Position numbers and translations under genes: made by a program. From Rhizobium sp. RU33A (GTDB lineage: Bacteria > Pseudomonadota > Alphaproteobacteria > Rhizobiales > Rhizobiaceae), in NCBI RefSeq assembly GCF_900156055.1, contig NZ_FTMQ01000001.1, forward strand, positions 1,116,001-1,180,000: DNA of 64,000 bases, read 5' to 3'. Below, piece after piece: positions 16,950-24,947 of this stretch (positions are counted from its first letter, which is position 1; the number at the start of each line of letters is the position of its first letter). The notes under the pieces are model-generated. The model ran no database searches and had not been told where the DNA came from. It saw nothing but the letters and a program-made list of their open reading frames with translations.

Positions 16950-17684
16950 ATGTGCCAGGAATGCGAAACGCAAGGCCTCAACCGTCGCAATCTCTTCAAG
17001 CTCGCCGGCGTCGGTCTGACCACGGCCGCCCTCATCGGCAGCGCGCCCGCGCGCGCCGCCGCCACGGCGCCTGCTAGTTTAACCGTGACGACGCCGGAAG
17101 AAGCGCTGGCGCGCTTGAAGCAAGGAAACAGGCGTTTCGTCGAGGATGCTGAAGCCTGCGCCTCCAACCTTGTAGCGATCCGCGGCGAACTGGCCGGCGG
17201 CCAGAAACCCTGGGCCACGATCCTCACCTGCTCGGACAGTCGCGTCAGCCCTGAACTGGTCTTCGGCGGCTCGACGCTCGGCGAACTCTTCGTCATCCGC
17301 AATGCCGGCAACGTGCTCGATACCGGTGCGCTCGGCACGATCGAATACGGAACGGAACATCTGAAGTCGCCGCTGGTCGTCGTTATGGGCCACAGCAAAT
17401 GCGGCGCCGTTACCGCCGCCTGCGATGAAGTCACAAAGGGTGCGGTACCCGGCGGCTCGATTGGCAAGATGGTTCAGCCGATCCTGCCCGTCGTGCTCTC
17501 CGCCAAGGACAAGGGCGAGAGGCTTGTTGCCGAGACGGTCCGCCTCAACGCGATATCCGGCGCCCGCCGAATAGCCGAAGAAAGCCATATCGTCAGTGAA
17601 CTCGTGTCCTCGGGCGCTGTGAAAGTCGTGGCTGCCGTCTATGACATCGCCAGTGGTGAAGTCGAATTCATCGAAGATCTCTGA
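16950..17684 (+). CDS. Exported beta-class carbonic anhydrase (244 aa)
   Basis: Carbonic anhydrase interconverts CO2 and bicarbonate with a zinc ion. The beta-class zinc site is complete: Cys and Asp/Arg in ILTCSDSRVSPE, then His and Cys in VMGHSKCGAV. The N terminus carries a twin-arginine signal (NRRNLFKLAGVGLTTAALIG, cleavage after PARA), so the enzyme should be exported folded to the periplasm; this is a known type in rhizobia. The ATG at 16950 was chosen because it gives the signal its normal length. A possible BioR-like box lies about 90 bp upstream. Confidence 0.93.
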   Translation: MCQECETQGLNRRNLFKLAGVGLTTAALIGSAPARAAATAPASLTVTTPEEALARLKQGNRRFVEDAEACASNLVAIRGELAGGQKPWATILTCSDSRVSPELVFGGSTLGELFVIRNAGNVLDTGALGTIEYGTEHLKSPLVVVMGHSKCGAVTAACDEVTKGAVPGGSIGKMVQPILPVVLSAKDKGERLVAETVRLNAISGARRIAEESHIVSELVSSGAVKVVAAVYDIASGEVEFIEDL

Positions 17685-17747
17685 GCAACTGGGGCAGGGG
17701 GGGCAGCAATGCCCCCTCCAACGCCGGTGGGTGCGAATTGTGTCCGT

Positions 17748-18434
17748 TCAGTCCGCTGCCGGAAACATCGCCAGAAACCGCCGTTCTCCCTCGCCGGAGA
17801 ACCGGATGATTCGGCTCTCCTCCACCCGTCGCGCAAGTCTACGGTCAAGGAAGTGCGTCAGCAACGCCGCTCCCAGCGATCCAGCAAGATGCGTCCGACG
17901 CTCGCTCCAGTCCAGGCAGGCCCGGCAGAGCGGCCGTCGCTTCGCCCTCAGGCTGCCGATATCAAGGCCCCGGGATTCCAGCATCGCCTCGCCTTCACCA
18001 GTCAGCGTCAGCGCCTCATCCTCGGCGCGTATCGCCCCTTGCGCGATCAGGCTGTCCAGCATGCGCACGCCATAATCGCCGGCCAGATGGTCGTAGCAGA
18101 TCCGCGCCTTGCGCAGCTCCGGCTCTTTCGGACCTGCGCGATGGCGCAGATGGCCGCGCGTCGCCGAAAAGCTCATCAGGCTCTCGATCATCGCCCCGAC
18201 ATGGCCATCGGCCAGCGCGAAATAGCGATGCCGGCCCTGTTTGCGCTGGGCAAGCAGTCCGCCCTCTTCGAGCTTGGAGAGATGCGAACTCGCCGTCTGC
18301 AATGTCACGCCCGCCGCCCCCGCAAGCTCCGTTGCCGTCAGCGCCTGACCACCGAGCAATGCCAGCAGCATGTTCGAGCGCGCGGGGTCACCGATCAACG
18401 AGGCAATCCGCGCGATGTCAGGCCCTTCCGCCAT
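17748..18434 (-). CDS. ArsR-family winged-helix regulator with C-terminal domain (228 aa)
   Basis: The N-terminal 90 residues are an ArsR-type winged helix: IASLIGDPARSNMLLALLGGQALTATELAGAAGVTLQTASSHLSKLEEGGLLAQRKQGRHRYFALA. The long extra C-terminal domain (HRAGPKEPELRKARICYDHLAGDYG..., PLCRACLDWSERR) is that of the larger ArsR-like regulators, with cysteines that could sense redox or metal. It is divergent from the NIPSNAP and monooxygenase genes across 167 bp that hold two matching palindromes. It probably represses those genes and itself. Confidence 0.9.
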   Translation of the reverse strand: MAEGPDIARIASLIGDPARSNMLLALLGGQALTATELAGAAGVTLQTASSHLSKLEEGGLLAQRKQGRHRYFALADGHVGAMIESLMSFSATRGHLRHRAGPKEPELRKARICYDHLAGDYGVRMLDSLIAQGAIRAEDEALTLTGEGEAMLESRGLDIGSLRAKRRPLCRACLDWSERRTHLAGSLGAALLTHFLDRRLARRVEESRIIRFSGEGERRFLAMFPAAD

Positions 18435-18483
18435 GTTCGTCTCCTTGGGGTGACCGCAGTCTGCATGTCGAGTGTAGCCAATG

Positions 18484-18501
18484 CTTCGATCCCGGTCGAA
18501 C
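18484..18501. promoter_or_regulatory. ArsR operator candidate, copy 1
   Basis: An 18-bp palindrome with TTCGA/TCGAA arms (CTTCGATCCCGGTCGAAC), 50 bp upstream of the ArsR start. It matches the second copy centred 45 bp away at most positions. Confidence 0.6.
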
Positions 18502-18528
18502 TATGAAGCATGGAAAGCGCTAGCGAGA

Positions 18529-18546
18529 CTTCGACCGCGATCGAAG
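18529..18546. promoter_or_regulatory. ArsR operator candidate, copy 2
   Basis: CTTCGACCGCGATCGAAG, an 18-bp palindrome with one symmetric mismatch pair, about 55 bp upstream of the NIPSNAP start. Shares the CTTCGAY...TCGAA core with copy 1. Confidence 0.6.
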
Positions 18547-18601
18547 CATCAGCCGTCGGCACCGTGGCAAGACCCACCTCGTCAACCACGAGGAGCCCTC
18601 C

Positions 18602-18931
18602 ATGATTACCTGCATCATCCGCTATCGCATCGACCCCTTCGGCCGAGACGACTTCGCCACCTATGCCCGCAATTGGGGCGAGGCGATCCCGCGCTGCGGA
18701 GCCGATCTCATCGGCTATTTCGCCCCGCATGAGGGGTCAGCGACCACGGCCTATGGCATCTACAACATCGAAAACCTCGCGGCTTACGAGGCCTACCGTG
18801 CAAGGCTCGCCGCCGATCCGCTCGGCAAGGCCAATTACGACTTCGCGAAAAACGCCCGCTTCATCCTGGAGGAAGACCGGCTCTTCCTGAAGAACGTCTC
18901 CCATCCTCCGTCTTTCAAGGTGCAGCCGTGA
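18602..18931 (+). CDS. NIPSNAP family protein (109 aa)
   Basis: The protein starts MITCIIRYRIDPFGRDDFATYARNWGEAIPRCGADLIGYFAPHEGS and has the ferredoxin-like layout of NIPSNAP and Dabb-like small proteins, with the typical CADLIGYF strand and ALYEAYRARLAADP-type helix. NIPSNAP proteins have no firm biochemical role in bacteria; some sit with monooxygenases. Its stop overlaps the GTG of the next gene (GTGA), and the ArsR regulator is divergent, so it forms a small regulated unit. Confidence 0.9.
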   Translation: MITCIIRYRIDPFGRDDFATYARNWGEAIPRCGADLIGYFAPHEGSATTAYGIYNIENLAAYEAYRARLAADPLGKANYDFAKNARFILEEDRLFLKNVSHPPSFKVQP

Positions 18932-19271
18932 TCGCCGTCATCTTCGAGGTGATCCCCTTCATCGGCGAGCGCCACCGCTATCTCGATCTCGCCGGCGAGC
19001 TTCGTGACCATCTGGAAGCGATGGCGGCCTCCTGTCCGTCGAGCGCTTCGAAAGCCTGACGACCCGCGGCAAGCTCCTGTCACTCTCCTTCTGGCGCGAC
19101 GAAGAAGCCGTGCGCCGCTGGCGCGACACGGAAGAACACCGCGCCGCCCAGGCCGCCGGCCGCGGCGGCGTCTTCGCCGCCTATCGCCTCCGCGTCGCCC
19201 AAGTGCTCCGCGACTACGGCCTTGAGGATCGTGCCGAGGCCCCGGAGGACAGCCGCGCACGGCATGGGTGA
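18928..19271 (+). pseudogene. Antibiotic biosynthesis monooxygenase (ABM) family protein, frameshifted
   Basis: From GTG 18928 the frame reads MIAVIFEVIPFIGERHRYLDLAGELRDHLEAM, then stops at a TGA at 19054. In the +1 frame, from about 19023, the rest of an ABM domain follows: LLSVERFESLTTRGKLLSLSFWRDEEAVRRWRDTEEHR. A single deleted base just after the ATG codon at 19020-19022 explains it, because restoring one base gives EAM-D-GLLSVERF as in family members. Either a recent pseudogene or a sequencing error; the intact codon pattern on both sides allows both. It is coupled to the NIPSNAP gene. Confidence 0.8.
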
Positions 19272-19281
19272 GGGGAAGATT

Positions 19282-19310
19282 TTGACAAACTTTGCCATCA
19301 CCGCCATCTT
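19282..19310 (+). promoter_or_regulatory. Possible sigma70-like promoter for parD
   Basis: TTGACA at 19282-19287 and CATCTT at 19305-19310 with a 17-bp spacer, 24 bp upstream of the parD start. The -10 match is poor. Confidence 0.3.
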
Positions 19311-19333
19311 GGTCGCATGACTGGAGGCAGACC

Positions 19334-19579
19334 ATGGCAACGATGAACGTATCCCTTCCCGATCCGATGAAGGCCTGGGTCGAGCGTCAGGCCGAGAGCG
19401 GTCGGTATGGCAATGCCAGCGACTATATCCGGGACCTGATCCGCAAGGACCAGGAGCGTCTCACAGCCTTCGACCAGCTTCAGGCCGCCATCACCAGTGG
19501 GATCGAAAGCGGCCCGCCGGAGCCCTTTGATCCCGAGGCCTTCAAGCGGCGGATGCGCGAGAGCCATGGCGCCCGCTAG
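19334..19579 (+). CDS. ParD/CopG-type antitoxin (81 aa)
   Basis: The N terminus MATMNVSLPDPMKAWVERQAESGRYGNASDYIRDLIRKDQER is the ribbon-helix-helix DNA-binding domain of ParD antitoxins, and the charged C-terminal tail (residues 50-81) is the toxin-binding part. GGAGG lies six bases before the ATG at 19334. The stop codon overlaps the start of a parE reading frame that is broken by two stop codons, so this antitoxin is an orphan. It may persist as a DNA-binding protein or be drifting. Confidence 0.9.
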   Translation: MATMNVSLPDPMKAWVERQAESGRYGNASDYIRDLIRKDQERLTAFDQLQAAITSGIESGPPEPFDPEAFKRRMRESHGAR

Positions 19580-19880
19580 CGCCCGCTACAACCTTGCGCC
19601 TGAAGCCGTGCGCGACCTGGAAAGAATCTGAGCTTATGGCGCTGAAACGTGGCCCCCCGACCGGGCTGATCATTATCTCGACGAACTCGTCCTGGCCTCC
19701 GAGCGAGTAGCCTAGTCTCCAGCGCTGCATCGCCAGCGTCTCGAGTTCACGCCGCCAGCGCGGATATATCCCTTTCGAAGCCATCTGCTCGTTTATCTCG
19801 ATCTCGAAGGGCAGGTGACGATCCTGCGCATTCTCGGCAGTCGGCAGGATTGGCAGGCGATCTTGCGGGCGCTTGACTGA
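19566..19880 (+). pseudogene. Decayed ParE toxin (two in-frame stops)
   Basis: The frame starts inside the end of parD and reads ...YNLAPEAVRDLERI, TGA at 19629, AYGAETWPPDRADHYLDELVLASERVA, TAG at 19713, then SHLLVYLDLEGQVTILRILGSRQDWQAILRALD to TGA at 19878. All parts lie in one frame and follow the ParE order. The first stop replaces the Trp that ParE usually has (EIW-Y); a TGG-to-TGA change explains it. The middle part (PALHRQRLEFTPPARIYPF) is weakly conserved. This is a pseudogene: the toxin is inactivated while the antitoxin is intact. Confidence 0.85.
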
Positions 19881-19923
19881 CCCGCGCGCGGCCACTCCCT
19901 CGACAAGCCGGCAGCCGCTGACT

Positions 19924-20616
19924 ATGCAGATACCCATGCCGAAAAAGCCGGAAGATTCTCCAGAGGATACGATTGTTAGCCGCATCAGCCGCGCGCTTGC
20001 GGAGCGCATTATCCATGGCGAACTCGTGCCCGGCTCGCGTCTGGCCCAGGATCATATCGCCGAGGAGTTTGGCGCAAGCCATGTGCCGGTCCGAGAGGCC
20101 TTCCGCCGGCTGGAAGCCCAAGGCCTCGTCGTCAGCATTCCCCGTCGCGGCGTCCGCGTCGCAAGTTTCGACCTGAAACAGGTGCGCGAAGTCGCCGAGA
20201 TGCGGGCCGCCCTCGAGGTGCTGGCACTCCGCCACGCCGCCCCAAGCCTGACGCCAGAGGTGCTGGCCGCTGCCGAACAGGCCGCCACCGATGCCGACAA
20301 CGCCAAGGATGTCCGTACCTGGGAGGAGGCGAACCGCCGCTTCCACCGTCTGATCGTCTCCACCTGCGGCATGCCGCGGCTCATGTCCGTCATCGACGAC
20401 CTGCACGCCGTCTCCGCCCGCTTCCTCTTCGTCGCCTGGCGCGCCACCTGGGAAGCCCGCACCGACCACGACCACCGCGCCATTCTCGAGGCCCTGAAAT
20501 CCGGCGATGCAGCGGAAGCCGCTCGCATCCTCGAGCGCCACGTCCAATGGATCGGCCGCGCCCCCATGCCGGTGCCTGGCCGCGCCGAGACCGAAGGCTT
20601 CGCCATCGTCGGTTAA
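19924..20616 (+). CDS. bioR: GntR-family (FCD) regulator, probable BioR (230 aa)
   Basis: The N-terminal winged helix reads ALAERIIHGELVPGSRLAQDHIAEEFGASHVPVREAFRRLEAQGLV, and the C terminus is an FCD ligand domain (MRAALEVLALRHAA..., ANRRFHRLIV, HRAILEAL). BioR regulators of this family control biotin uptake and synthesis in alphaproteobacteria by binding TTATMKATAA boxes. The next gene on the same strand is bioY, with boxes of exactly this type in front of it, so the BioR assignment is by context plus family. The start is uncertain (19924, or 19936). Confidence 0.7.
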   Translation: MQIPMPKKPEDSPEDTIVSRISRALAERIIHGELVPGSRLAQDHIAEEFGASHVPVREAFRRLEAQGLVVSIPRRGVRVASFDLKQVREVAEMRAALEVLALRHAAPSLTPEVLAAAEQAATDADNAKDVRTWEEANRRFHRLIVSTCGMPRLMSVIDDLHAVSARFLFVAWRATWEARTDHDHRAILEALKSGDAAEAARILERHVQWIGRAPMPVPGRAETEGFAIVG

Positions 20617-20620
20617 ACTC

Positions 20621-20802
20621 CCACCTCCCCTTGAGGGGGAGGTCGCCGCAAAGCGGCGGGTGGGGTGACCTCGCTGACCTATCCCACTTCCCACATTTTC
20701 AAGTCTTGCGGTGTCGTCTTGGTTTCCGACAAACGTCGCGATCGCCCCACCCCACCCCGGACCTTCGGTCCGACCCTCCCCCTCAAGGGGAGGGTGTGGG
20801 CG
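20621..20802. repeat. Palindromic mosaic repeat, two inverted copies
   Basis: ACCTCCCC-TTGA-GGGGAGGT (20623-20643) and GCCGC-AAA-GCGGC (20645-20657) form a double hairpin. An inverted partner follows at 20746-20802, with GGACC-TTC-GGTCC and CCCTCCCC-CTCAA-GGGGAGGG. The two copies enclose about 75 bp. This is the type of intergenic mosaic element common in rhizobia. Confidence 0.75.
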
Positions 20803-20821
20803 ACGTAGCCAATTGCCCAGC

Positions 20822-20945
20822 CTCATCCTGAGGCGGGAGCGAATGCTCCCCTCGAAGGACGAGGGCGGGTGGCTCCTCCGTGGCCTCGCCCTTCTAGGCC
20901 TGCTGGCGCAGGCCCCTCAGGGGGAGGGTAGGGTGAGGGGCAAGG
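20822..20945. repeat. Second intergenic mosaic repeat block
   Basis: CCTCATCCTGAGG, a GGGAGCGAATGCTCCC hairpin, TCGAAGGACGAGG, and a GGCCTGCTGGCGCAGGCC hairpin followed by CCCCTCAGGGGGAGGG. These are recurrent units of rhizobial intergenic repeats. Confidence 0.65.
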
Positions 20946-20965
20946 TGCTATCCCTCAATATAAAA

Positions 20966-20975
20966 TTATAGATAA
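20966..20975. promoter_or_regulatory. BioR-type box, distal
   Basis: TTATAGATAA, an exact match to the BioR consensus TTATMKATAA, 161 bp upstream of the bioY start. Confidence 0.65.
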
Positions 20976-21080
20976 AAATGAAAGGCTGCCGCCAGATCGC
21001 GCCGCGATCAGCAAATCCAATCCCCAGTTTGGCAATTTGCCCCAAGATTCCTCAATCCGCCACCTTGGCAGTGTCCGATG

Positions 21081-21090
21081 CCATAGATAA
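21081..21090. promoter_or_regulatory. Weak BioR-like half box
   Basis: CCATAGATAA matches eight of ten positions of the BioR box; it lies between the two full boxes. Confidence 0.3.
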
Positions 21091-21111
21091 AAGATTCTCT
21101 GTCGCATCAAA

Positions 21112-21121
21112 TTATCTATAA
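21112..21121. promoter_or_regulatory. BioR-type box, proximal
   Basis: TTATCTATAA is an exact match to the BioR consensus and ends four bases before the GGAG ribosome site of bioY, a position suited to repression. Confidence 0.8.
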
Positions 21122-21135
21122 AATGGAGATTGCCC

Positions 21136-21726
21136 ATGACGACCATTCTGGCACCCGCTGGCCGCGGTTTCGATCCGCTTGGCATTTCATACCGCTCGCT
21201 TCCCATTCAGGCCGCGCTTCTCCTCATCGGCACAGGCGTGCTTGCACTCGCCTCGCAAATCTCCGTGCCCATGGTGCCGGTGCCGATCACCCTGCAGACC
21301 CTCGCCATCACCATGATCGGCGTGCTCTATGGCTGGCGCCTCGGCGCGCTGACCGTGCTTGCCTGGCTTGGCGAGGCAATGATGGGCCTGCCGGTTCTCG
21401 CCAATGGTGCTGGCGGTCTCGCACCCTTCGTCGGCCCGACGGCCGGCTATCTCCTCGCCTTCCCGATCATCGCAGCGCTCGCAGGCTTCCTCGCCGAAAA
21501 GGACTGGACGGGTAGCCATATGTTCAAGAGCTTCCTCGCCCATCTCTCCGCCAACATCCTGTGCCTGGTGATTGGCGGTGCCTGGCTTGGCTATCTCATC
21601 GGTGCCGAAAAGGGCTTGGCTCTCGGCGTCACGCCCTTCATCCTGGGGGCCGTGCTGAAATCCGCACTCGCCGCCGCCCTGCTGATGGCGCTGGCCCGCC
21701 GCAAGACGCAACCGGTCGACCTGTAA
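21136..21726 (+). CDS. bioY: Biotin transporter substrate-binding subunit BioY (196 aa)
   Basis: BioY is the S component of the biotin ECF transporter in the inner membrane; in many species it works alone or with BioMN. The protein has six hydrophobic segments and the BioY signatures QISVPMVPVPITLQTLAI, GAGGLAPFVGPTAGYLLAFP and the C-terminal LKSALAAALL. ATG 21136 has GGAG seven bases upstream, chosen over the TTG at 21130. Two perfect BioR-type boxes precede it and a BioR-like gene is upstream. bioM/bioN are not in the window, so it is solitary here. Confidence 0.95.
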   Translation: MTTILAPAGRGFDPLGISYRSLPIQAALLLIGTGVLALASQISVPMVPVPITLQTLAITMIGVLYGWRLGALTVLAWLGEAMMGLPVLANGAGGLAPFVGPTAGYLLAFPIIAALAGFLAEKDWTGSHMFKSFLAHLSANILCLVIGGAWLGYLIGAEKGLALGVTPFILGAVLKSALAAALLMALARRKTQPVDL

Positions 21727-21752
21727 GCCTCTGACAACAGACTGAAGCACGC

Positions 21753-22175
21753 ATGACCGTCCGGCTCCGCGCCCATCATCTGCTCTGCATGCTGACCTAT
21801 GTCGGCAAGGGCTATTCGCCCCCCTTCGTTGAGAATTACGAGGCGATTGCCGCCCGTCTTTCGGCCGGCGAGGAGATCGAGCTGGTGGCGGGGCCGGACG
21901 ATATCTGCGGCCCGCTCACCGCAGATCCCGGGGCTCACTGCCATGGGGCGAGCGTCATAGAGCGGGACCGGGCGGCAGCAGACGCCGTCGCCCGTCTCCT
22001 CGGCAGCCCGCTTCCGCCGGGTGCTCGCATAACGCCCTCCGCTGCTCTGCTTGCGCGTCTCAGAAAAACCTTCGCCACCGGCGAGATCCGCACTGCCTGT
22101 TCCGGCTGTGAATGGTCGGGCCTTTGCGATCATGTCGCAGACGGCGGATATCTGAGTGTGCGTGTTGCCCCCTGA
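21753..22175 (+). CDS. DUF1284 family protein (140 aa)
   Basis: The protein follows the DUF1284 pattern closely: VRLRAHHLLCMLTYVGKGYSPPFVENYEAI, GPDDICGPLTADPGAHCHGASV, and the cysteine-rich end TACSGCEWSGLCDHVA. The conserved cysteines and HH suggest a metal or iron-sulfur site, but the family has no established function. It starts 26 bp after bioY and is probably cotranscribed, an arrangement I recall in other rhizobia. A link to biotin is only by position. Confidence 0.9.
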   Translation: MTVRLRAHHLLCMLTYVGKGYSPPFVENYEAIAARLSAGEEIELVAGPDDICGPLTADPGAHCHGASVIERDRAAADAVARLLGSPLPPGARITPSAALLARLRKTFATGEIRTACSGCEWSGLCDHVADGGYLSVRVAP

Positions 22176-22189
22176 GGCTGGCACCGTCT

Positions 22190-22240
22190 CCTTCTCCCCG
22201 CTCGCGGGGAGAGGGTGCCTGAAGGGCGGATGAGGGGCGT
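22190..22240. repeat. Palindromic intergenic repeat, left of yjbR-like gene
   Basis: CTCCCCGC-TC-GCGGGGAG hairpin (22194-22211) followed by a tail GGTGCCTGAAGGGCGGATGAGG. The hairpin and tail recur at 22645-22702. Confidence 0.7.
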
Positions 22241-22300
22241 ATCTGGACTTGATGACACGTCCCGAAACCTCTGGCAGACTTCCCGTCCGGAGGCCCCGCC

Positions 22301-22642
22301 ATGATCACGCTCGACACGCTCCGCCAGATCATCCTTGCCCTGCCGACCACGGAGGAAATGACCTCCTGGGGTGCCGTGTCCTTCAAGGTCAACGGCAAGG
22401 CCATGCTGTTCTGGAACCCAACCCATGACTGCCCGGTCTTCAAGGTCCCCTATGAAGAGCGCGACCACCTGATCGAGATGGCCCCCGACACCTTCTTCAC
22501 CACCGACCACCACCGCCCGCATCGACTGGTGCTCGCCCGCCCGGACCGCCTCGATATCGAATGGGCGCGGGAAAATCTCACCCGCGTCTGGCGGGCGCAG
22601 GCCAAGAAGGCGGTGGTGAAGGCCTGGGATGCGGGACAGTAG
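22301..22642 (+). CDS. MmcQ/YjbR family DNA-binding-like protein (113 aa)
   Basis: A small CyaY-like fold protein: LRQIILALPTTEEMTSWGAVSFKVNGKAMLFWNPTH opens with the family's helix and strand. It is followed by FKVPYEERDHLIEMAPDTFFTTDHHRPHRLVLARPDRLD and a C-terminal REN...VWRAQAKKAVVKAW helix. The family name MmcQ/YjbR covers proteins of unclear role that may bind DNA. GGAGG precedes ATG 22301 by seven bases. The gene is bracketed by two copies of the same intergenic repeat. Confidence 0.9.
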   Translation: MITLDTLRQIILALPTTEEMTSWGAVSFKVNGKAMLFWNPTHDCPVFKVPYEERDHLIEMAPDTFFTTDHHRPHRLVLARPDRLDIEWARENLTRVWRAQAKKAVVKAWDAGQ

Positions 22643-22644
22643 CG

Positions 22645-22702
22645 GCCCTCTTCTCCCCAACGGGGAGAAGGTGGCGGGTAAGCGTCGGATGAGGCGCGCG
22701 GC
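22645..22702. repeat. Palindromic intergenic repeat, right of yjbR-like gene
   Basis: TTCTCCCC-AAC-GGGGAGAA (22651-22669) with a tail GGTGGCGGGTAAGCGTCGG, a second copy of the 22190-22240 element in the same orientation. Confidence 0.7.
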
Positions 22703-22750
22703 AGACGTCTCATGCACCGCAGTAGCCTTCGCCGTCCAGGTGTCCCCGGC

Positions 22751-23041
22751 CTAGGCCCGGGTCTGCAGCGCCTGCGCAACCATCTCGGGCGCCTGGTCAA
22801 TCACCTTCAGCAGCACCAGTGCAGCCCGGTCAGGCTGGCGACGCTTCTGCTCCCAGTCCTTGATGGTGCCTGCTGGTAGGCCGTAGCGCCGCGCAAACTC
22901 CGCCTGCGAAAGCTTGAGGCGTTTGCGGATCGCTGCCACGTCGATCGTTTCGGGCACGAAGACAGCCGCAGGCTCGGCACGTCCCTCGGCAATCGCAAGC
23001 GCCTCCTCCGCGCTCTGGATCAGCTCCTTTCCGAAGCTCAT
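22751..23041 (-). CDS. HTH antitoxin of RelE/ParE-type module (96 aa)
   Basis: Residues about 33-85 (DVAAIRKRLKLSQAEFARRYGLPAGTIKDWEQKRRQPDRAALVLLKVI) form a canonical XRE helix-turn-helix of the NadS/HigA-like antitoxin type. The N-terminal part is a helical toxin-binding region. Its ATG overlaps the toxin stop codon by 4 bp (ATGA), and the toxin lies upstream. The HTH should bind the promoter of the pair and repress it. Confidence 0.92.
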   Translation of the reverse strand: MSFGKELIQSAEEALAIAEGRAEPAAVFVPETIDVAAIRKRLKLSQAEFARRYGLPAGTIKDWEQKRRQPDRAALVLLKVIDQAPEMVAQALQTRA

Positions 23042-23388
23042 GCTCTGGTCTTTCTCTGTCTGTAGGCATCGGCCAGCCTGGGAAGGATGCGCGCCAATTC
23101 GTTCTGTTCGGCCTTCGAGATGTTGCCCTTGTCGTTCTTCCCATAGATAGCAAGGGCGAACACCGGAATGTCTCCACCGCCGAAATAGTGGATGGTCCGA
23201 AAACCGCCGCGTTTGCCATGGCCCTCGCGTGCATGCCGCAGCTTTCGCGCTCCACCCGTTCCCGGCATCAGATCTCCGCCTTCTGGATCGGCTGCGATGA
23301 CGGCCAAAATGTCTTGCAGTTCGTCGTCGGAAAGGCCGCATCGCTTCGCCTGCACCAGAAAAGTCTGCGTCTGGATGACGGTCTGCAT
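23038..23388 (-). CDS. RelE/HigB-like toxin (116 aa)
   Basis: The pattern MQTVIQTQTFLVQAKRCGLSDDELQDILAVIAADPEGGDLMPGTGGARKLRHAREGHGKRGGFRTIHYFGGGDIPVFALAIYGKNDKGNISKAEQNEL is that of the RelE-like toxins paired with NadS-type HTH antitoxins: GTGG-RK-R, GKRGG-R-IYY, and Y-KN-K-N-S. These are ribosome-dependent mRNA interferases. The toxin-first order with a 4-bp overlap to the antitoxin is typical. It appears intact. An 11-bp palindrome CGGCAATGCCG lies 12 bp upstream. Confidence 0.93.
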   Translation of the reverse strand: MQTVIQTQTFLVQAKRCGLSDDELQDILAVIAADPEGGDLMPGTGGARKLRHAREGHGKRGGFRTIHYFGGGDIPVFALAIYGKNDKGNISKAEQNELARILPRLADAYRQRKTRA

Positions 23389-23399
23389 GAGTTCCTATA

Positions 23400-23410
23400 C
23401 GGCAATGCCG
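23400..23410. promoter_or_regulatory. Palindrome upstream of RelE/HTH pair
   Basis: CGGCAATGCCG, an 11-bp palindrome 11 bases upstream of the toxin start, a plausible operator for the HTH antitoxin. Confidence 0.35.
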
Positions 23411-23632
23411 CCTCTCTGTCGAGCCTCTAGAGTGGCAATAGCGGATACTTTGAGTGGGGGCCGTTGGGTTTGAAACGCTAACTCGCGCGATGGTTGCTTT
23501 CAAGTGGTGTACTCCCAATCGTTCCCCCATCCCGCCCCCACACAAATTCTCACCCCCTCTTCACCCTTCAGTAACCAACTTCGGTAACCATAAGCCTCAC
23601 ATCCCGTGCTGCGTCAGCGTAAGAGTGAGTAA

Positions 23633-24766
<1,134 letters not shown>

Positions 24767-24775
24767 AGACATCGG

Positions 24776-24807
24776 ATCGGCGCCTGGCTCGCGCCGGTGC
24801 CGATTTT
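24776..24807 (+). terminator. Terminator of ccrM
   Basis: ATCGGC (24776-24781) pairs with GCCGAT (24799-24804), with a nested GC-rich stem, followed by TTTT. Confidence 0.5.
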
Positions 24808-24947
24808 CATTTAGATTAGAATAGCTTCACATTCTTGTGATCAGCTTCGAGCAAGCCGAAGCTCTTAATCGGACTGCATTCGATCTCAAGGGATCGATCT
24901 GGCGCGGGCAGGGGTCCGCCAACTCCACCCGCGCCAGCGCCTTATTC

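Larger units (their letters stand above)
20617..21135. other. 519-bp intergenic region bioR-bioY
   Basis: No gene is visible. The first 330 bp are filled by mosaic repeats (20621-20802 and 20822-20945). The remainder is AT-rich and holds the BioR-type boxes and the bioY promoter. Confidence 0.7.
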
